Of a DNA stretch of 64,000 nucleotides, positions 44,565-52,528 are shown in pieces. How positions within the stretch are numbered: position 1 is the stretch's first letter; every line of letters begins with the position of its first letter. The stretch is from Pseudomonas cremoris (GTDB lineage Bacteria; Pseudomonadota; Gammaproteobacteria; Pseudomonadales; Pseudomonadaceae), in assembly GCF_014230465.1 (NCBI RefSeq), contig NZ_JAAXCY010000005.1, forward strand, positions 531,040-595,039. Direction: 5' to 3'. A model generated the notes under the pieces. That model did no database searches. It was not told where the DNA came from and saw only the letters and a program-made list of their open reading frames with translations. The translations under genes and the position numbers were made by a program.

Positions 44565-44879
44565 ATGGGTTATCACGTTTGTCACAGGTGCGGTGCCATG
44601 GATTCGGATCCTGGAATACATACATTCCCGCAGCTTCTTGCCGAGCTGAAAACTCGCCGAGAAGATGAGGAGCATGGAGCGGTTTCGGTGACCAACGATG
44701 GGGAGTGGTGTATCTCTGTATCGCTGTCAGGCACTGTCACATTTGAAAACCTGGAGGCTGGGGAGCCTCGGCACATGAAGCAAGTGTCGGAGGACAAGGT
44801 CTTGGCATTGTGGCGTTTGTTGGCTGAGGGTGACGTTGCGACCATTGAGCAAGAGACGTGGTTGCCGGGTTACGGATAG
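44565..44879 (+). CDS. Hypothetical 104-residue protein with CxxC
   Basis: Starts MGYHVCHRCGAMDSDPG, so two cysteines near the N terminus could bind a metal; the rest is acidic (REDEEHGAVSVTNDGEWC...) with a C-terminal LWRLLAEGDVATIEQETW helix. GAGG lies five bases before the ATG. Lower GC than its neighbours and resembles small immunity-type proteins in composition only. No family recognised. Confidence 0.6.
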   Translation: MGYHVCHRCGAMDSDPGIHTFPQLLAELKTRREDEEHGAVSVTNDGEWCISVSLSGTVTFENLEAGEPRHMKQVSEDKVLALWRLLAEGDVATIEQETWLPGYG

Positions 44880-44986
44880 CGCTACGTGCCCATCGACTGC
44901 TCAAGGTCGAGCGCTCGCTGGCGGACCTTGAACAAGTCGACGGGATCAGGCGCGAACATATGGCCGAGGGGCTGCAATATCGGCCG
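44879..44986 (+). pseudogene. Remnant of a ComM/YifB-type Mg-chelatase-like ATPase C terminus
   Basis: The frame reads ALRAHRLLKVERSLADLEQ then IRREHMAEGLQYR, matching the pattern of ComM/YifB C termini (R..H+LKVARTIADL...I...H+AEA+QYR). Only about 36 residues remain, with no start and no upstream ATPase domain; the preceding 300 bases are occupied by the hypothetical gene. A relic is the simplest reading; identity is inference from the pattern. Confidence 0.5.
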
Positions 44987-45004
44987 ACAATGCTCCAGCC
45001 GGTG

Positions 45005-46219
45005 TCACCCCTTGGTCAGATCAACCAACGGCGTCTGCCGCACCTCAGTCTCCCGACCATCCTGAATCTCGCTCACTTGCTTCAAGGCTTTATCCACCGC
45101 CGCCTCATCTGCCAACAAGCTGTAGCTGATGCGGAACTGCTTGTGCTCCTTGGGCCCAATTGTCGGTACCAGGTTCAGAGGCCGCTGATAACGTCGGTTG
45201 TAGGAAAAACTTGTCCCCGGCTCCAGCCCCGTGACATAGCCCTGGCCTTCGGTATCGGTGTTTTTCCACAAGGAAAACACCGGCAGTGTCTGGGTATTGA
45301 AGCCGACCGAAACGCCCAGGTTGCCGGCCTTGTTATGCAACACGGTCAACGTATCGCCCTTGGCATCGGCATACGGCACCACGTTGTAAACCGTTTCGTC
45401 GTAGTCCTTGGTCGGTGCACGGTAGGTTTGCCAGTCGGGCAGATCGACCTTGGCCTTGTCGTTGAACGGCGACACCTGTTTCACCGGCGCGGCGAAACGA
45501 GCGCCCTGTTCCAGGAACGGGGTGCTGAAGTTGCTGTGATACAGCGCCTGGTATTCCTTTGGATAGTCGCCGTTGTTAGTGAGAGTGTCGTTGAGGGCGA
45601 ACACGACGCTGCCGGGTTCGGTGACCAGTTCGGTCGCGACCGAGAAGTCGACCTTTTTGAACGCCTGCTCTTTAAGTTCGCCGCGCAAAGTGATCGCGTA
45701 CGGTGGTTTTTCATCGATATGCAGGGTGACTTTGTTCGCAGGAATGTTGGCGGCCCGACCGTGCAGGGTCAGCAGTTCGCCGTTGTCGACGCCGGGATGG
45801 CCGACCCATTCGTATCCGCAGCGGGTGACTAGCTCATTGAAACCTTCCAGCCAGCCCAGACCACCGCGGCCATTGAGTTCGATGAAGGATGGATTGACCA
45901 CTTCCTTGACCGGAGAATCCCAGCCCATGCGCACATTGCCGACCGAGGCCTGCAGGACGTTCATTCCGCGAGTCGGCACTACCGAGAGTTTCATCGTGCC
46001 GTTATCAATATCGACGATGCTCACGCCCTCCTGCCGACCGCCGTGCAAGGTGCGCAGGGTAACGCTGAAGGGTTTGTCGGTTTTGATTCCGAGTTGCTGG
46101 CTGGTGACCTGCCAGCTCTGGGCGGCTTTGTCGGTGTCGAGCAGAACGTAATCCCAGGCCATGGCGTGGGAGGCAGCGGACAGTGCGCTGAGGGCAACGA
46201 ACAGTTTGAGCGGGTTCAT
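45005..46219 (-). CDS. DUF4432 family (aldose-1-epimerase-like) secreted protein
   Basis: 404 residues with signal peptide (LFVALSALSAASHAMA). Galactose-mutarotase-like beta-sandwich of the DUF4432 type: VPTRGMNVLQA, FIELNGRGGLGWLEGFNELVTRCG (core GWLEGFNELVTRCG), TLHGRAANIPA and ALYHSNFSTPFLE. Periplasmic and likely to bind or epimerise a sugar; the substrate is unknown. Confidence 0.85.
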   Translation of the reverse strand: MNPLKLFVALSALSAASHAMAWDYVLLDTDKAAQSWQVTSQQLGIKTDKPFSVTLRTLHGGRQEGVSIVDIDNGTMKLSVVPTRGMNVLQASVGNVRMGWDSPVKEVVNPSFIELNGRGGLGWLEGFNELVTRCGYEWVGHPGVDNGELLTLHGRAANIPANKVTLHIDEKPPYAITLRGELKEQAFKKVDFSVATELVTEPGSVVFALNDTLTNNGDYPKEYQALYHSNFSTPFLEQGARFAAPVKQVSPFNDKAKVDLPDWQTYRAPTKDYDETVYNVVPYADAKGDTLTVLHNKAGNLGVSVGFNTQTLPVFSLWKNTDTEGQGYVTGLEPGTSFSYNRRYQRPLNLVPTIGPKEHKQFRISYSLLADEAAVDKALKQVSEIQDGRETEVRQTPLVDLTKG

Positions 46220-46375
46220 GACGGCAGCCTTTCTTGGAGTTGTGCCATTTTTATAAACCGGCTGAAACGTTTCATCAAGCTAAAAATCGACCCGATCCCG
46301 GCGAGGTAGGCAGCGGGCAGCGAGCGCAGGACAAACGCTGATAGCCGATTGCTGCCATTCGAAAACCACACCCCC

Positions 46376-46942
46376 TCAAACCACTCCCGAATACTTAACC
46401 GCTGTCGCCGCCCTCGACGGCACATCCAACGCGCGCAACAGCGACGACACATGAATCCGCACCGTAAATGGCGAGATATCCAAGGCCTTTGCAATCTCTT
46501 TATTCGTCTTCCCCCGGGCAATCAACCGCAACACATCCTGCTGCCGCGCGGTCAGTGTGTGGGTATCCAGCGGCAACAGGCCCGAGGGGGCGAACTTGAC
46601 CAGCACCTCACCGTCACGGATGGCCAGCAGCGCCTGGCCAATCTCATCGGGCGCGATGTTTTTGCCGATAAAGCCGTCGGCTCCCAAGGCCATCACGTGC
46701 TCGATCACCGCCGGGTCGTCCACCATCGACACTACGATCAAGGTGGTGCGCCGTAGTTGCTGACGCAGTTCGGCCAATTGGCTCATGCATGTCAGGCCGG
46801 GAAAGCGCAGGTCGAGGATCAATGTGTCGACCTCGCCGGCGTCGTGGATCAGCGCTTGCATCGCGCCCAGGTCGCAGGCCTCATGTACCACTGCCTCGCG
46901 AAACATCGGGTGGTCGTCGGCAATGATGATGCAGCCGGTCAT
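46376..46942 (-). CDS. LuxR-type response regulator with shortened receiver domain
   Basis: 188 residues. Receiver begins IIIADDHPMFREAV (acidic pair Asp9/Asp10), phosphoacceptor Asp44 in LILDLRFPG, Lys in GFIGKN; C-terminal LuxR HTH (LTARQQDVLRLIARGKTNKEIAKAL). The Asp pair to phospho-Asp distance is 34 residues, against about 44-48 in normal receivers, so roughly 10-14 residues (end of helix 1 and strand 2) are missing in frame. Phosphorylation-dependent function is doubtful. The likely partner kinase next door is truncated. Start MTGCIIIADD at 46942. Confidence 0.85.
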   Translation of the reverse strand: MTGCIIIADDHPMFREAVVHEACDLGAMQALIHDAGEVDTLILDLRFPGLTCMSQLAELRQQLRRTTLIVVSMVDDPAVIEHVMALGADGFIGKNIAPDEIGQALLAIRDGEVLVKFAPSGLLPLDTHTLTARQQDVLRLIARGKTNKEIAKALDISPFTVRIHVSSLLRALDVPSRAATAVKYSGVV

Positions 46943-47055
46943 TGGGGGCTCCTTCCTGGGGCTGTGCTGTGCGGTTTCATGCTTCCTTAACACCCCATCC
47001 AGGCCTGCCTTGGATGCATGACGCAGACGAGGGTTGCCGCACATGGACGTAACCC

Positions 47056-47313
47056 ATGAGTATTGAGACCAACTCCGAACTCGACCAGGCCAACCTGCGC
47101 ATCGTGGTGGCCGGTATTGCGATTGTCTATATCAGCGTTTTGGGCTTTTTGCCGGGGCAATCGCTGGACACTTATCTGCCGGTGATTCTTTACATCGCGC
47201 TGTTCCTGATGGTCTCGATTGCTTTTCGTCAGGTGATCGCCCGTTGGCCTGGGCATTATCCGGCGCGACGCATCTTCGGCATGATCCACGACTACACCGG
47301 CACTTCGTTCGGC
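47056..47313 (+). pseudogene. Truncated sensor histidine kinase (N-terminal membrane part only)
   Basis: About 86 residues match the N terminus of RpfC-like hybrid kinases: IVVAGIAIVYISVLGFLPG and LPVILYIALFLMVSIAF are two membrane helices, then ARRIFGMIHDYTGTSFG. In intact relatives this is followed by more helices, DHp and ATPase domains. Here, directly after TSFG, the frame enters the antisense of a lipoprotein gene and runs on to 47598 without any kinase motif. Divergent from the response regulator at 46376-46942, its probable former partner. Confidence 0.75.
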
Positions 47314-47465
47314 ACGTTGGAGATGCGTTTTACTGGCTCGCCCAGGTTGGTTTCCGACAGCGTCTTGAGGTGGTCTTCACTGGGTTTGATATTGCTGCAG
47401 CCGGCCACGCCGATGATCAAGGCGCCCAACAGGGTAAGACGGGTAACAGGGGAGTGCAGTTTCAT
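47292..47465 (-). pseudogene. Lipoprotein gene truncated at its 3' end
   Basis: 57 residues: lipoprotein signal TLLGALIIGVAGC (lipobox VAGC) then SNIKPSEDHLKTLSETNLGEPVKRISNV. The last residues (PNEVPV) are encoded by sequence that belongs, on the other strand, to the kinase fragment, so the original C terminus has been lost. Small Pseudomonas lipoproteins with this N terminus are normally about 90 residues or longer (from memory). Start ATG at 47465. Confidence 0.6.
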
Positions 47466-47595
47466 GGTGCTTCTTCCTTGGGGGTTGTTATGGTTTTTCC
47501 AACGCACAACGTGCCCGCGCGCAGTGGGTGCGCGGTGCTGGTGGGGGGCGTTGGAAGTGCCGAGGAATATAGCGCCGCAGCGCAGAGGGGTCGAT

Positions 47596-47611
47596 TAGCA
47601 CGGGTGTGCTA
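47596..47611. promoter_or_regulatory. Perfect inverted repeat upstream of the truncated lipoprotein
   Basis: TAGCACGGGTGTGCTA: six-base arms around GGGT, 131 bases upstream of the lipoprotein ATG. Size and placement fit a dimeric response-regulator or repressor site; no factor can be named. Confidence 0.35.
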
Positions 47612-47629
47612 GTGGCATATTGAGCTCGT

Positions 47630-47650
47630 TGTAGTGAGCGGGATTGTCGC
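47630..47650. repeat. Fragment of the second dispersed repeat family
   Basis: TTGTAGTGAGCGGGATTGTCG matches the left end of the repeats at 19077, 37253 and 62186 (TTGTAGTGAGCGGGCTTG), after which similarity stops. The rest of the 47466-47714 gap has a GC hairpin (CCGCGC...GCGCGG, 47512-47534) and no gene. Confidence 0.5.
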
Positions 47651-47714
47651 ATCGCTCTAACCCCGTACCGCATTTACCCGTAAGGGCAATAAAAAACCAT
47701 GAAAAGGAATTTCA

Positions 47715-48182
47715 ATGCTCCACATCAAACGCGCAGCACTGCACGACGCCATTGCTGCTTTTGACATACGCCGCCAAGCCATTCGCAGCCAATGCGTTGG
47801 TGCCTACACGGCCGAGCAAATGGCGTTATGGACGCGTGGTAAGGCCGAGGACGGCTACGACGCACTCATGGACAAACCGTTTTACCTGGGTTGGGTAAAC
47901 GACCAGCCCGTTGCCACCGGCATGCTCGACCTCGACAACAACGAAGTCGGCGCGTTGTTTGTATTGCCCGGCTTCACCGGGCGTGGGTACGGCAAGGCGA
48001 TGCTCGATCACTTGGAGAACGTTGCGCGGGAACTGGCGATTGAAGAGGTGGTGTTGGACGCAACGTTGAATGCGGCGAGTTTCTATCGCCGGCACGGATA
48101 TACGGGGGATGAACAGGCGGTTTATCACTCGCCCTCGGGCTTGCAGCTGGCGTGTATCCCGATGACAAAGCGGATTTCCTGA
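47715..48182 (+). CDS. GNAT acetyltransferase
   Basis: 155 residues with motif A LFVLPGFTGRGYGKAMLDHLE and ASFYRRHGYTGDEQAVY. AAGGAAT lies six bases upstream of the ATG. Substrate unknown; fourth GNAT within 6 kb. Confidence 0.88.
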   Translation: MLHIKRAALHDAIAAFDIRRQAIRSQCVGAYTAEQMALWTRGKAEDGYDALMDKPFYLGWVNDQPVATGMLDLDNNEVGALFVLPGFTGRGYGKAMLDHLENVARELAIEEVVLDATLNAASFYRRHGYTGDEQAVYHSPSGLQLACIPMTKRIS

Positions 48183-48371
48183 CGCATTGATCCAACAGCA
48201 ATGGCTCGGCTGTACTGTCGGGTTCTCTTCCTCAACCTAGCGCTCACGGAGGTTGCAGTGCCAGTTGAGTCTTAGCGATCTGTATCTCACAAAACTGCGC
48301 AATCTGTGTCTATCGCGCGGGATATCAGGTGGATAGCCTCACACCCCCACTTACTAGCCTGCGAGCCACGC

Positions 48372-48701
48372 ATGGACCTCACCGCTGTCCCCTTTGGCAC
48401 CACCGATTGGTCGACTGTCGAACCTGTCGTTCACCCAGGCATCACGGGCAGTGCGTTATGGCGCACCTGCCACTTTGGCACGACCCGCGTGCGAATGGTG
48501 GAGTACACCCCAGGCTACCTGGCGGATCACTGGTGCTGGCGCGGGCATATCCTGCTGTGTCTTGACGGCGAGTTGCACACGGAGCTGGAGGACGGCCGCC
48601 AGTTCACGCTGACGGCGGGCATGAGTTATCAGGTGGGCAATGACATGGAAGGGCATCGCTCATCGACGGCCGTCGGAGCAAAGCTCTTTATCGTCGACTG
48701 A
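48372..48701 (+). CDS. DHCW-motif cupin-fold protein
   Basis: 109 residues with the name-giving ADHWCWRGH motif followed by ILLCLDGELHTELEDG, a small single-domain cupin. Start MDLTAVPFG at 48372 matches the usual family N terminus and length; 22 upstream in-frame codons from 48306 are discounted. Function unknown, probably small-molecule binding. Confidence 0.85.
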   Translation: MDLTAVPFGTTDWSTVEPVVHPGITGSALWRTCHFGTTRVRMVEYTPGYLADHWCWRGHILLCLDGELHTELEDGRQFTLTAGMSYQVGNDMEGHRSSTAVGAKLFIVD

Positions 48702-48703
48702 CT

Positions 48704-48734
48704 TGTAGTGAGCGGGGCAAGCCCGCTCACTACA
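48704..48734. repeat. Minimal hairpin of the second dispersed repeat family
   Basis: TGTAGTGAGCGGG-CAAG-CCCGCTCACTACA in outline: a near-perfect 13-base palindromic hairpin exactly filling the gap between the cupin gene and the stop codon of the copper chaperone gene at 48735. Confidence 0.85.
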
Positions 48735-49202
48735 TCAATGCATCTTGCTGTGGTCCATGCCGTTGAGGGCGCGGGCTGGGGCTTTGACTTCAATCGACTG
48801 TTTTTCGCCCTTGGCGTTTTCCACGGTGAGGGTCAGCGGCACCTGGTCGCCTTCCTTGATCTGGCCGGTCAGGCCCATCAGCATCACGTGGTAGCCGTTG
48901 GGGTCGAGGGTCACGGCCTTGCCGGCGGGCAGGGCGACCGAGTCCACCGGGCCCATGCGCATCACGTCGTCCTTCATGCTCATTTCATGGATTTGCACGT
49001 CCTTGGCCACGGGCGACGTCACGCTGAGCAGTTTGCTGTCGCTGTCGGCGGTGACGGTCATGAACGCACCGCTGGACGGCTGGCCCGGCACGGTGGCGCG
49101 AACCCACGCGTCGGTCACTTGCACCTGGGCGCTGGCGTGTGCGGCAAGGCCGAGCAGGGCTAGGCCGAAGGTGAGACGCTTGAGGTGTTGAACGGCAGTC
49201 AT
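48735..49202 (-). CDS. PCu(A)C copper chaperone, periplasmic
   Basis: 155 residues with signal peptide (LTFGLALLGLAAHASA). Copper site HEMSM ... RMG ... HVMLMGL matches the H-x-M/M/H-x-M ligand set of PCu(A)C, and a Met/His tail GMDHSKMH may add Cu(I) or Cu(II) binding. Delivers copper to cytochrome oxidase. Start overlaps the SCO gene's stop by one base (TAATG). Confidence 0.93.
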   Translation of the reverse strand: MTAVQHLKRLTFGLALLGLAAHASAQVQVTDAWVRATVPGQPSSGAFMTVTADSDSKLLSVTSPVAKDVQIHEMSMKDDVMRMGPVDSVALPAGKAVTLDPNGYHVMLMGLTGQIKEGDQVPLTLTVENAKGEKQSIEVKAPARALNGMDHSKMH

Positions 49203-49807
49203 TAGCAGACCTCCATGACGGTGAGCAGGTCTTCTGCGCACTCTTTAGCGGTAAGGGATGCCTGCAGGCCCAGGCGCAGGTTGCCTCGGGTGTCGAACAC
49301 GAAGCTGGTGGCCGTGTGGGACAGGGTGTAGGTGTCGCCGGCGGGGATCTTTTCATAAAAGATCCCGAACTCCTTGGCGGCCACGGCGATTTCTTCCGGG
49401 GTGCCGTACAGGGCCTGGAAGCTGGGGTCGAAGGCCTTGACGTACTTGTCGAGGATCTCCGGTGTGTCGCGCTCCGGGTCCAGGGTGATGAAGATCACCT
49501 GCATGATCTTGCCGTCGCGGCCCATCAGTTTCTTGGCCTGCGCGGCGCGCGCCAGGGTGGTCGGGCACACGGCCGGGCATTGGGTGAAGCCGAAGAACAC
49601 CACCGGCATCAGGCCACGGTAGGAACTGAGGGTGACCGTCTCGCCTTCGGTGTTCTTGAGTTTGAAGGTGCGGCCCATGATCTTGTCGCTCAAGTCCTTG
49701 CCGTACTTGAAGTTCAACCTGGGGCTGTTGTCACAACCGGCCAGCAGGCCCAGACCCAACAGGCTCATGCCGGTCAGGACCTTGCGGCGGGTGAATAACG
49801 TACTCAT
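49202..49807 (-). CDS. SCO1/SenC-family copper protein
   Basis: 201 residues with twin-arginine-like and lipobox N terminus (TRRKVLTG...LLAGC, Cys25), thioredoxin-like domain with copper ligands CPAVCP (Cys77, Cys81) and His in LSHTATSFVFD. Assembles the Cu centre of cytochrome c oxidase together with PCu(A)C. Start MSTLFTRR at 49807. First gene of the pair. Confidence 0.93.
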   Translation of the reverse strand: MSTLFTRRKVLTGMSLLGLGLLAGCDNSPRLNFKYGKDLSDKIMGRTFKLKNTEGETVTLSSYRGLMPVVFFGFTQCPAVCPTTLARAAQAKKLMGRDGKIMQVIFITLDPERDTPEILDKYVKAFDPSFQALYGTPEEIAVAAKEFGIFYEKIPAGDTYTLSHTATSFVFDTRGNLRLGLQASLTAKECAEDLLTVMEVC

Positions 49808-49987
49808 CAACTGTGCATCCTGTGAAACGCCTGCATTGCGCGAAATCAAACACGCAGGCTTGGAAAAGGAGTAACGAGGAGGGCGCAAAGTCTACCAACC
49901 CTGAAGGGCTCGCGTAACGTGCGACGTTCTGCCACAGGGGCGTGCCGTGCTTCATCTCGGTGCACCTCTGGTGGTAGAGTCGCCGCC

Positions 49988-50371
49988 ATGAAAATGAGCC
50001 ACCCCGACCGTTCGCTGATCGCCTGGGCCCTGTACTTCTGCGTGCTGATGAACCTGTTTGTCTGTGGTTTGGGGCATGGTCAGATGACGGGGCAGGTGCT
50101 CAATGGCATCGGTGGTGCGTTCTGTTCCGTGGACGGCAAGCAGGCTCCACTTTCCGACAAAGGGTTGGGCAGCCCGTCTTCCAGCAACATCTCGAACTAC
50201 TTTGCTTGCCCAGTTTGCAACGCATTGACCGTTGCGCTGGTGTTTTTGGTCGGCCTGGCCTGGCTGCTGGGCCTCGCACAAACTCCACGCCCAGCCCATG
50301 AGCGGCGCAACAAGGCGCCCCCGCGATACTCCTGGCCCTCGGCAAACCCCCGCGCTTCTCCATCCCTCTGA
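49988..50371 (+). CDS. DUF2946-family membrane protein
   Basis: 127 residues, with an N-terminal helix (LIAWALYFCVLMNLFVCGLGHGQM), a CPVCNA motif near the middle and a second hydrophobic segment. DUF2946 proteins commonly sit beside copper handling genes, as here (divergent from SCO/PCu(A)C). Start MKMSHPDRS at 49988. Possibly binds copper through His/Cys/Met (inference). Confidence 0.8.
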   Translation: MKMSHPDRSLIAWALYFCVLMNLFVCGLGHGQMTGQVLNGIGGAFCSVDGKQAPLSDKGLGSPSSSNISNYFACPVCNALTVALVFLVGLAWLLGLAQTPRPAHERRNKAPPRYSWPSANPRASPSL

Positions 50372-50383
50372 CGTGTGCCTTGG

Positions 50384-50403
50384 GCCTCCTGCCAACAGGA
50401 GGC
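50384..50403. other. Perfect hairpin GCCTCCTG-CCAA-CAGGAGGC
   Basis: An 8-bp perfect stem with four-base loop, 31 bases upstream of the next ATG and not followed by a T run. It contains AGGAGG on one arm, so it could sequester or mimic a ribosome-binding site; more likely a pause or processing site. Confidence 0.4.
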
Positions 50404-50433
50404 GTTCTATCGTCACGACTGTGAGTGCACTTC

Positions 50434-50979
50434 ATGAACCCTGTATTGCCTGCAGGCGCCAGCCGCCTGGTCAGCAAGGCGTCCCGCCGCTTGCGTGCGG
50501 AACCGTTGCGGCCTGACTACCCCAGCAACTCCCGCTGCTTTGTACACCTGGACGCACGCTTGTTGCCGCATTGGCACAGCCTGTTCGATATCTGCCCGGC
50601 GCTGCTCAAGCTAGACCCACCCGAAGGCCTGAACCTGTTTCGCAGCTTCATGACCTGGGCCTATCGCAACCAGCCGCCGCTGGATTGGACCTACCACCTG
50701 AACGTCTGCCGCTGGCTGCTGGGCTCGACGTACCGCGCCCATATCGATGACGAACCCATCGAGACCTTCATGGCGGCAGCGGCGGCGCGATGGGTCGCCA
50801 CCGATGACAGCCAGGCCCTCGGTGTCGCCCTGGCCTGGCAAGGTACGCGGGTGTTCGATGGGAAAGGTGTTCTACCCAGCGCCTTCGAACACCAGGCATT
50901 GCCACGTTCACCCTGGGACTTTGCCTGGTGCGCCTTGGGCGCTCGCGGGGAATTCAGCGATTGGTTGCCGGTGCCTTGA
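50434..50979 (+). CDS. Hypothetical protein, 181 residues
   Basis: Tryptophan-rich soluble protein (SFMTWAYRNQPPLDWTYHLNVC; SPWDFAWCALGARGEFSDW core motifs) with no signal peptide and no family that I recognise. Follows the DUF2946 gene by 62 bases. Start MNPVLPAG; a GTG three codons up is in frame. The 3' end overlaps the convergent NmrA gene by 26 bases. Confidence 0.65.
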   Translation: MNPVLPAGASRLVSKASRRLRAEPLRPDYPSNSRCFVHLDARLLPHWHSLFDICPALLKLDPPEGLNLFRSFMTWAYRNQPPLDWTYHLNVCRWLLGSTYRAHIDDEPIETFMAAAAARWVATDDSQALGVALAWQGTRVFDGKGVLPSAFEHQALPRSPWDFAWCALGARGEFSDWLPVP

Positions 50980-51868
50980 GGTGCCCGTCAATCCATGCAG
51001 CAACGTCTGTCACTGCGATACGTTGCTGAGCGTTGAAGGTCACGGCGGGGTCCCATGCCACGCCGTGGCCCTGAGCGAATACCGCGCGGTATTTTTTGAG
51101 GTTGTCGTCGGGATCTTCTACCAACGCTGCCAGCAATGTGGGCACTGACCACGCCTCGCGCTTGAGCTGGATGCCGAGACTGGCGTCGACCGTATCTGCC
51201 AGTTGCCCATAGGTCAGGGTGTCACCGGCAGTGAAGACCACCTGGTTGCTCAGTGCCGGTTCCGCGAACAGGATGCGTGCAGTCAGCCGGCCAATGTCCT
51301 CAGGCGTAGTGACAGTGACGGCTGTGTCCCAGTCGCCCAGGGCATGCACGGTGTTGTTGGGCAAATCGACCACGCCGAACGATGGTTCGAACAGGAAGCT
51401 GGTGAACATTCCGGTGGAAATGATCAGCCATTGCGTGCCCTGTTGAGCGCGCAGCAAGTCGCGCACATCCAGCTGTTCATCGAACGTATCCTGCGGGCTG
51501 CCACGGCCGATCACGTCGTAGTCCACGCCAAATTGCCACGGCACATAACGTTGCACGCCGCCCTCAATGACGGCTTGGGCCAGCTTGCGTTGCGTGCCAG
51601 GGCCGGCAGCGAAACCGGTGCAGCAGATCACGCTGGCGAAGGGTGCAAAAAGCTTCGCGAGGCTGCTCTGGCTGTCGTTCTGCAGGTCGCCGGGGATCAG
51701 CTCGATGCCCATCTCCTGCAGTTTTTTTGCAGTCGCCGAGTGCAGGCTGGCAGGGCGCAGCAGCACGGCAATGCGCGCGTTACGCTGTGGGGCCAACAGG
51801 GCCAGTTCCTGCAGCACGGCCATGCCCAGTTCGCCGGCACCGAGTACCAGAATGGAAGAGGCTGTCAT
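50954..51868 (-). CDS. NmrA-family NAD(P)-binding reductase (aromatic-alcohol-reductase-like)
   Basis: 304 residues with dinucleotide-binding ILVLGAGELGMAVLQEL at the N terminus and the isoflavone-reductase/NmrA pattern IPGDLQNDSQSSL and YVPWQFGVDYDVIG. Cytoplasmic. Start MTASSILVL at 51868; the frame is open some 130 codons upstream but that region is the antisense of hxlR. Divergent from the HxlR regulator, its probable controller. Confidence 0.87.
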   Translation of the reverse strand: MTASSILVLGAGELGMAVLQELALLAPQRNARIAVLLRPASLHSATAKKLQEMGIELIPGDLQNDSQSSLAKLFAPFASVICCTGFAAGPGTQRKLAQAVIEGGVQRYVPWQFGVDYDVIGRGSPQDTFDEQLDVRDLLRAQQGTQWLIISTGMFTSFLFEPSFGVVDLPNNTVHALGDWDTAVTVTTPEDIGRLTARILFAEPALSNQVVFTAGDTLTYGQLADTVDASLGIQLKREAWSVPTLLAALVEDPDDNLKKYRAVFAQGHGVAWDPAVTFNAQQRIAVTDVAAWIDGHLKAPATNR

Positions 51869-51959
51869 GGGGTTCTCCGTCTGTGTTGAAAGTCGTGGCA
51901 TGCTTGCAGAATTCATCGCCACGCATAAGAAGGCACACCCGTGATACCGAGAACGCACC

Positions 51960-52355
51960 ATGGATAACGACGAAATCATCCGCCGCTCCCAAGCCGCCTG
52001 CGATGCCCTCAGCGCGGATGACGATGGCCTCAAACGCGAGGTGCTCACCCACGCAGGAAACCGCTGGTCGTTGGGCATCGTGCACGTGCTCGGCGTGTCC
52101 GGTCGTTTGCGGCACGCCGAGATTGGCCGGCGCATGCAGGGCGTCACCCAGCGCATGTTGACCCGCACGCTGCGCCAGCTGGAGCGTGATGGTTTGGTAC
52201 TGCGCCATGACTTCCAGGAGGTGCCGCCCAAGGTTGAATACGAGCTGTCGAGCCTTGGCACCGAGTTGCTGGTGCACATGATTCCGCTATGGACCTGGGT
52301 GGTGGAAAAAGGCGATGCGTTTCGCCAGGCGCGCGAACGGTTTGATCACCCGTAA
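51960..52355 (+). CDS. HxlR-family transcriptional regulator
   Basis: 131 residues: winged HTH with WSLGIVHVLGVSGRLRHAEIGRRMQGVTQRML (core LRHAEIGRRM..VTQRML) and the wing VLRHDFQEVPPKVEYELS. Divergent from the NmrA reductase, 91-base shared promoter region; HxlR-type regulators commonly sense electrophiles or aldehydes by redox or ligand binding. Confidence 0.92.
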   Translation: MDNDEIIRRSQAACDALSADDDGLKREVLTHAGNRWSLGIVHVLGVSGRLRHAEIGRRMQGVTQRMLTRTLRQLERDGLVLRHDFQEVPPKVEYELSSLGTELLVHMIPLWTWVVEKGDAFRQARERFDHP

Positions 52356-52528
52356 CCGTTGCACTGGATTGTTACGTAATCTGAAAAAGTGATTGACGGT
52401 TTAGACGGCTGTTTCCGCATAGCCCGACGCTATACCGTGCGCGCACCCGTTGAATACAGCACCTCCCGACTGACAAAGAACAGGGATGGGCTACGACGGG
52501 GTTGCCTCAATTACTTCTCGGAGCCTTC

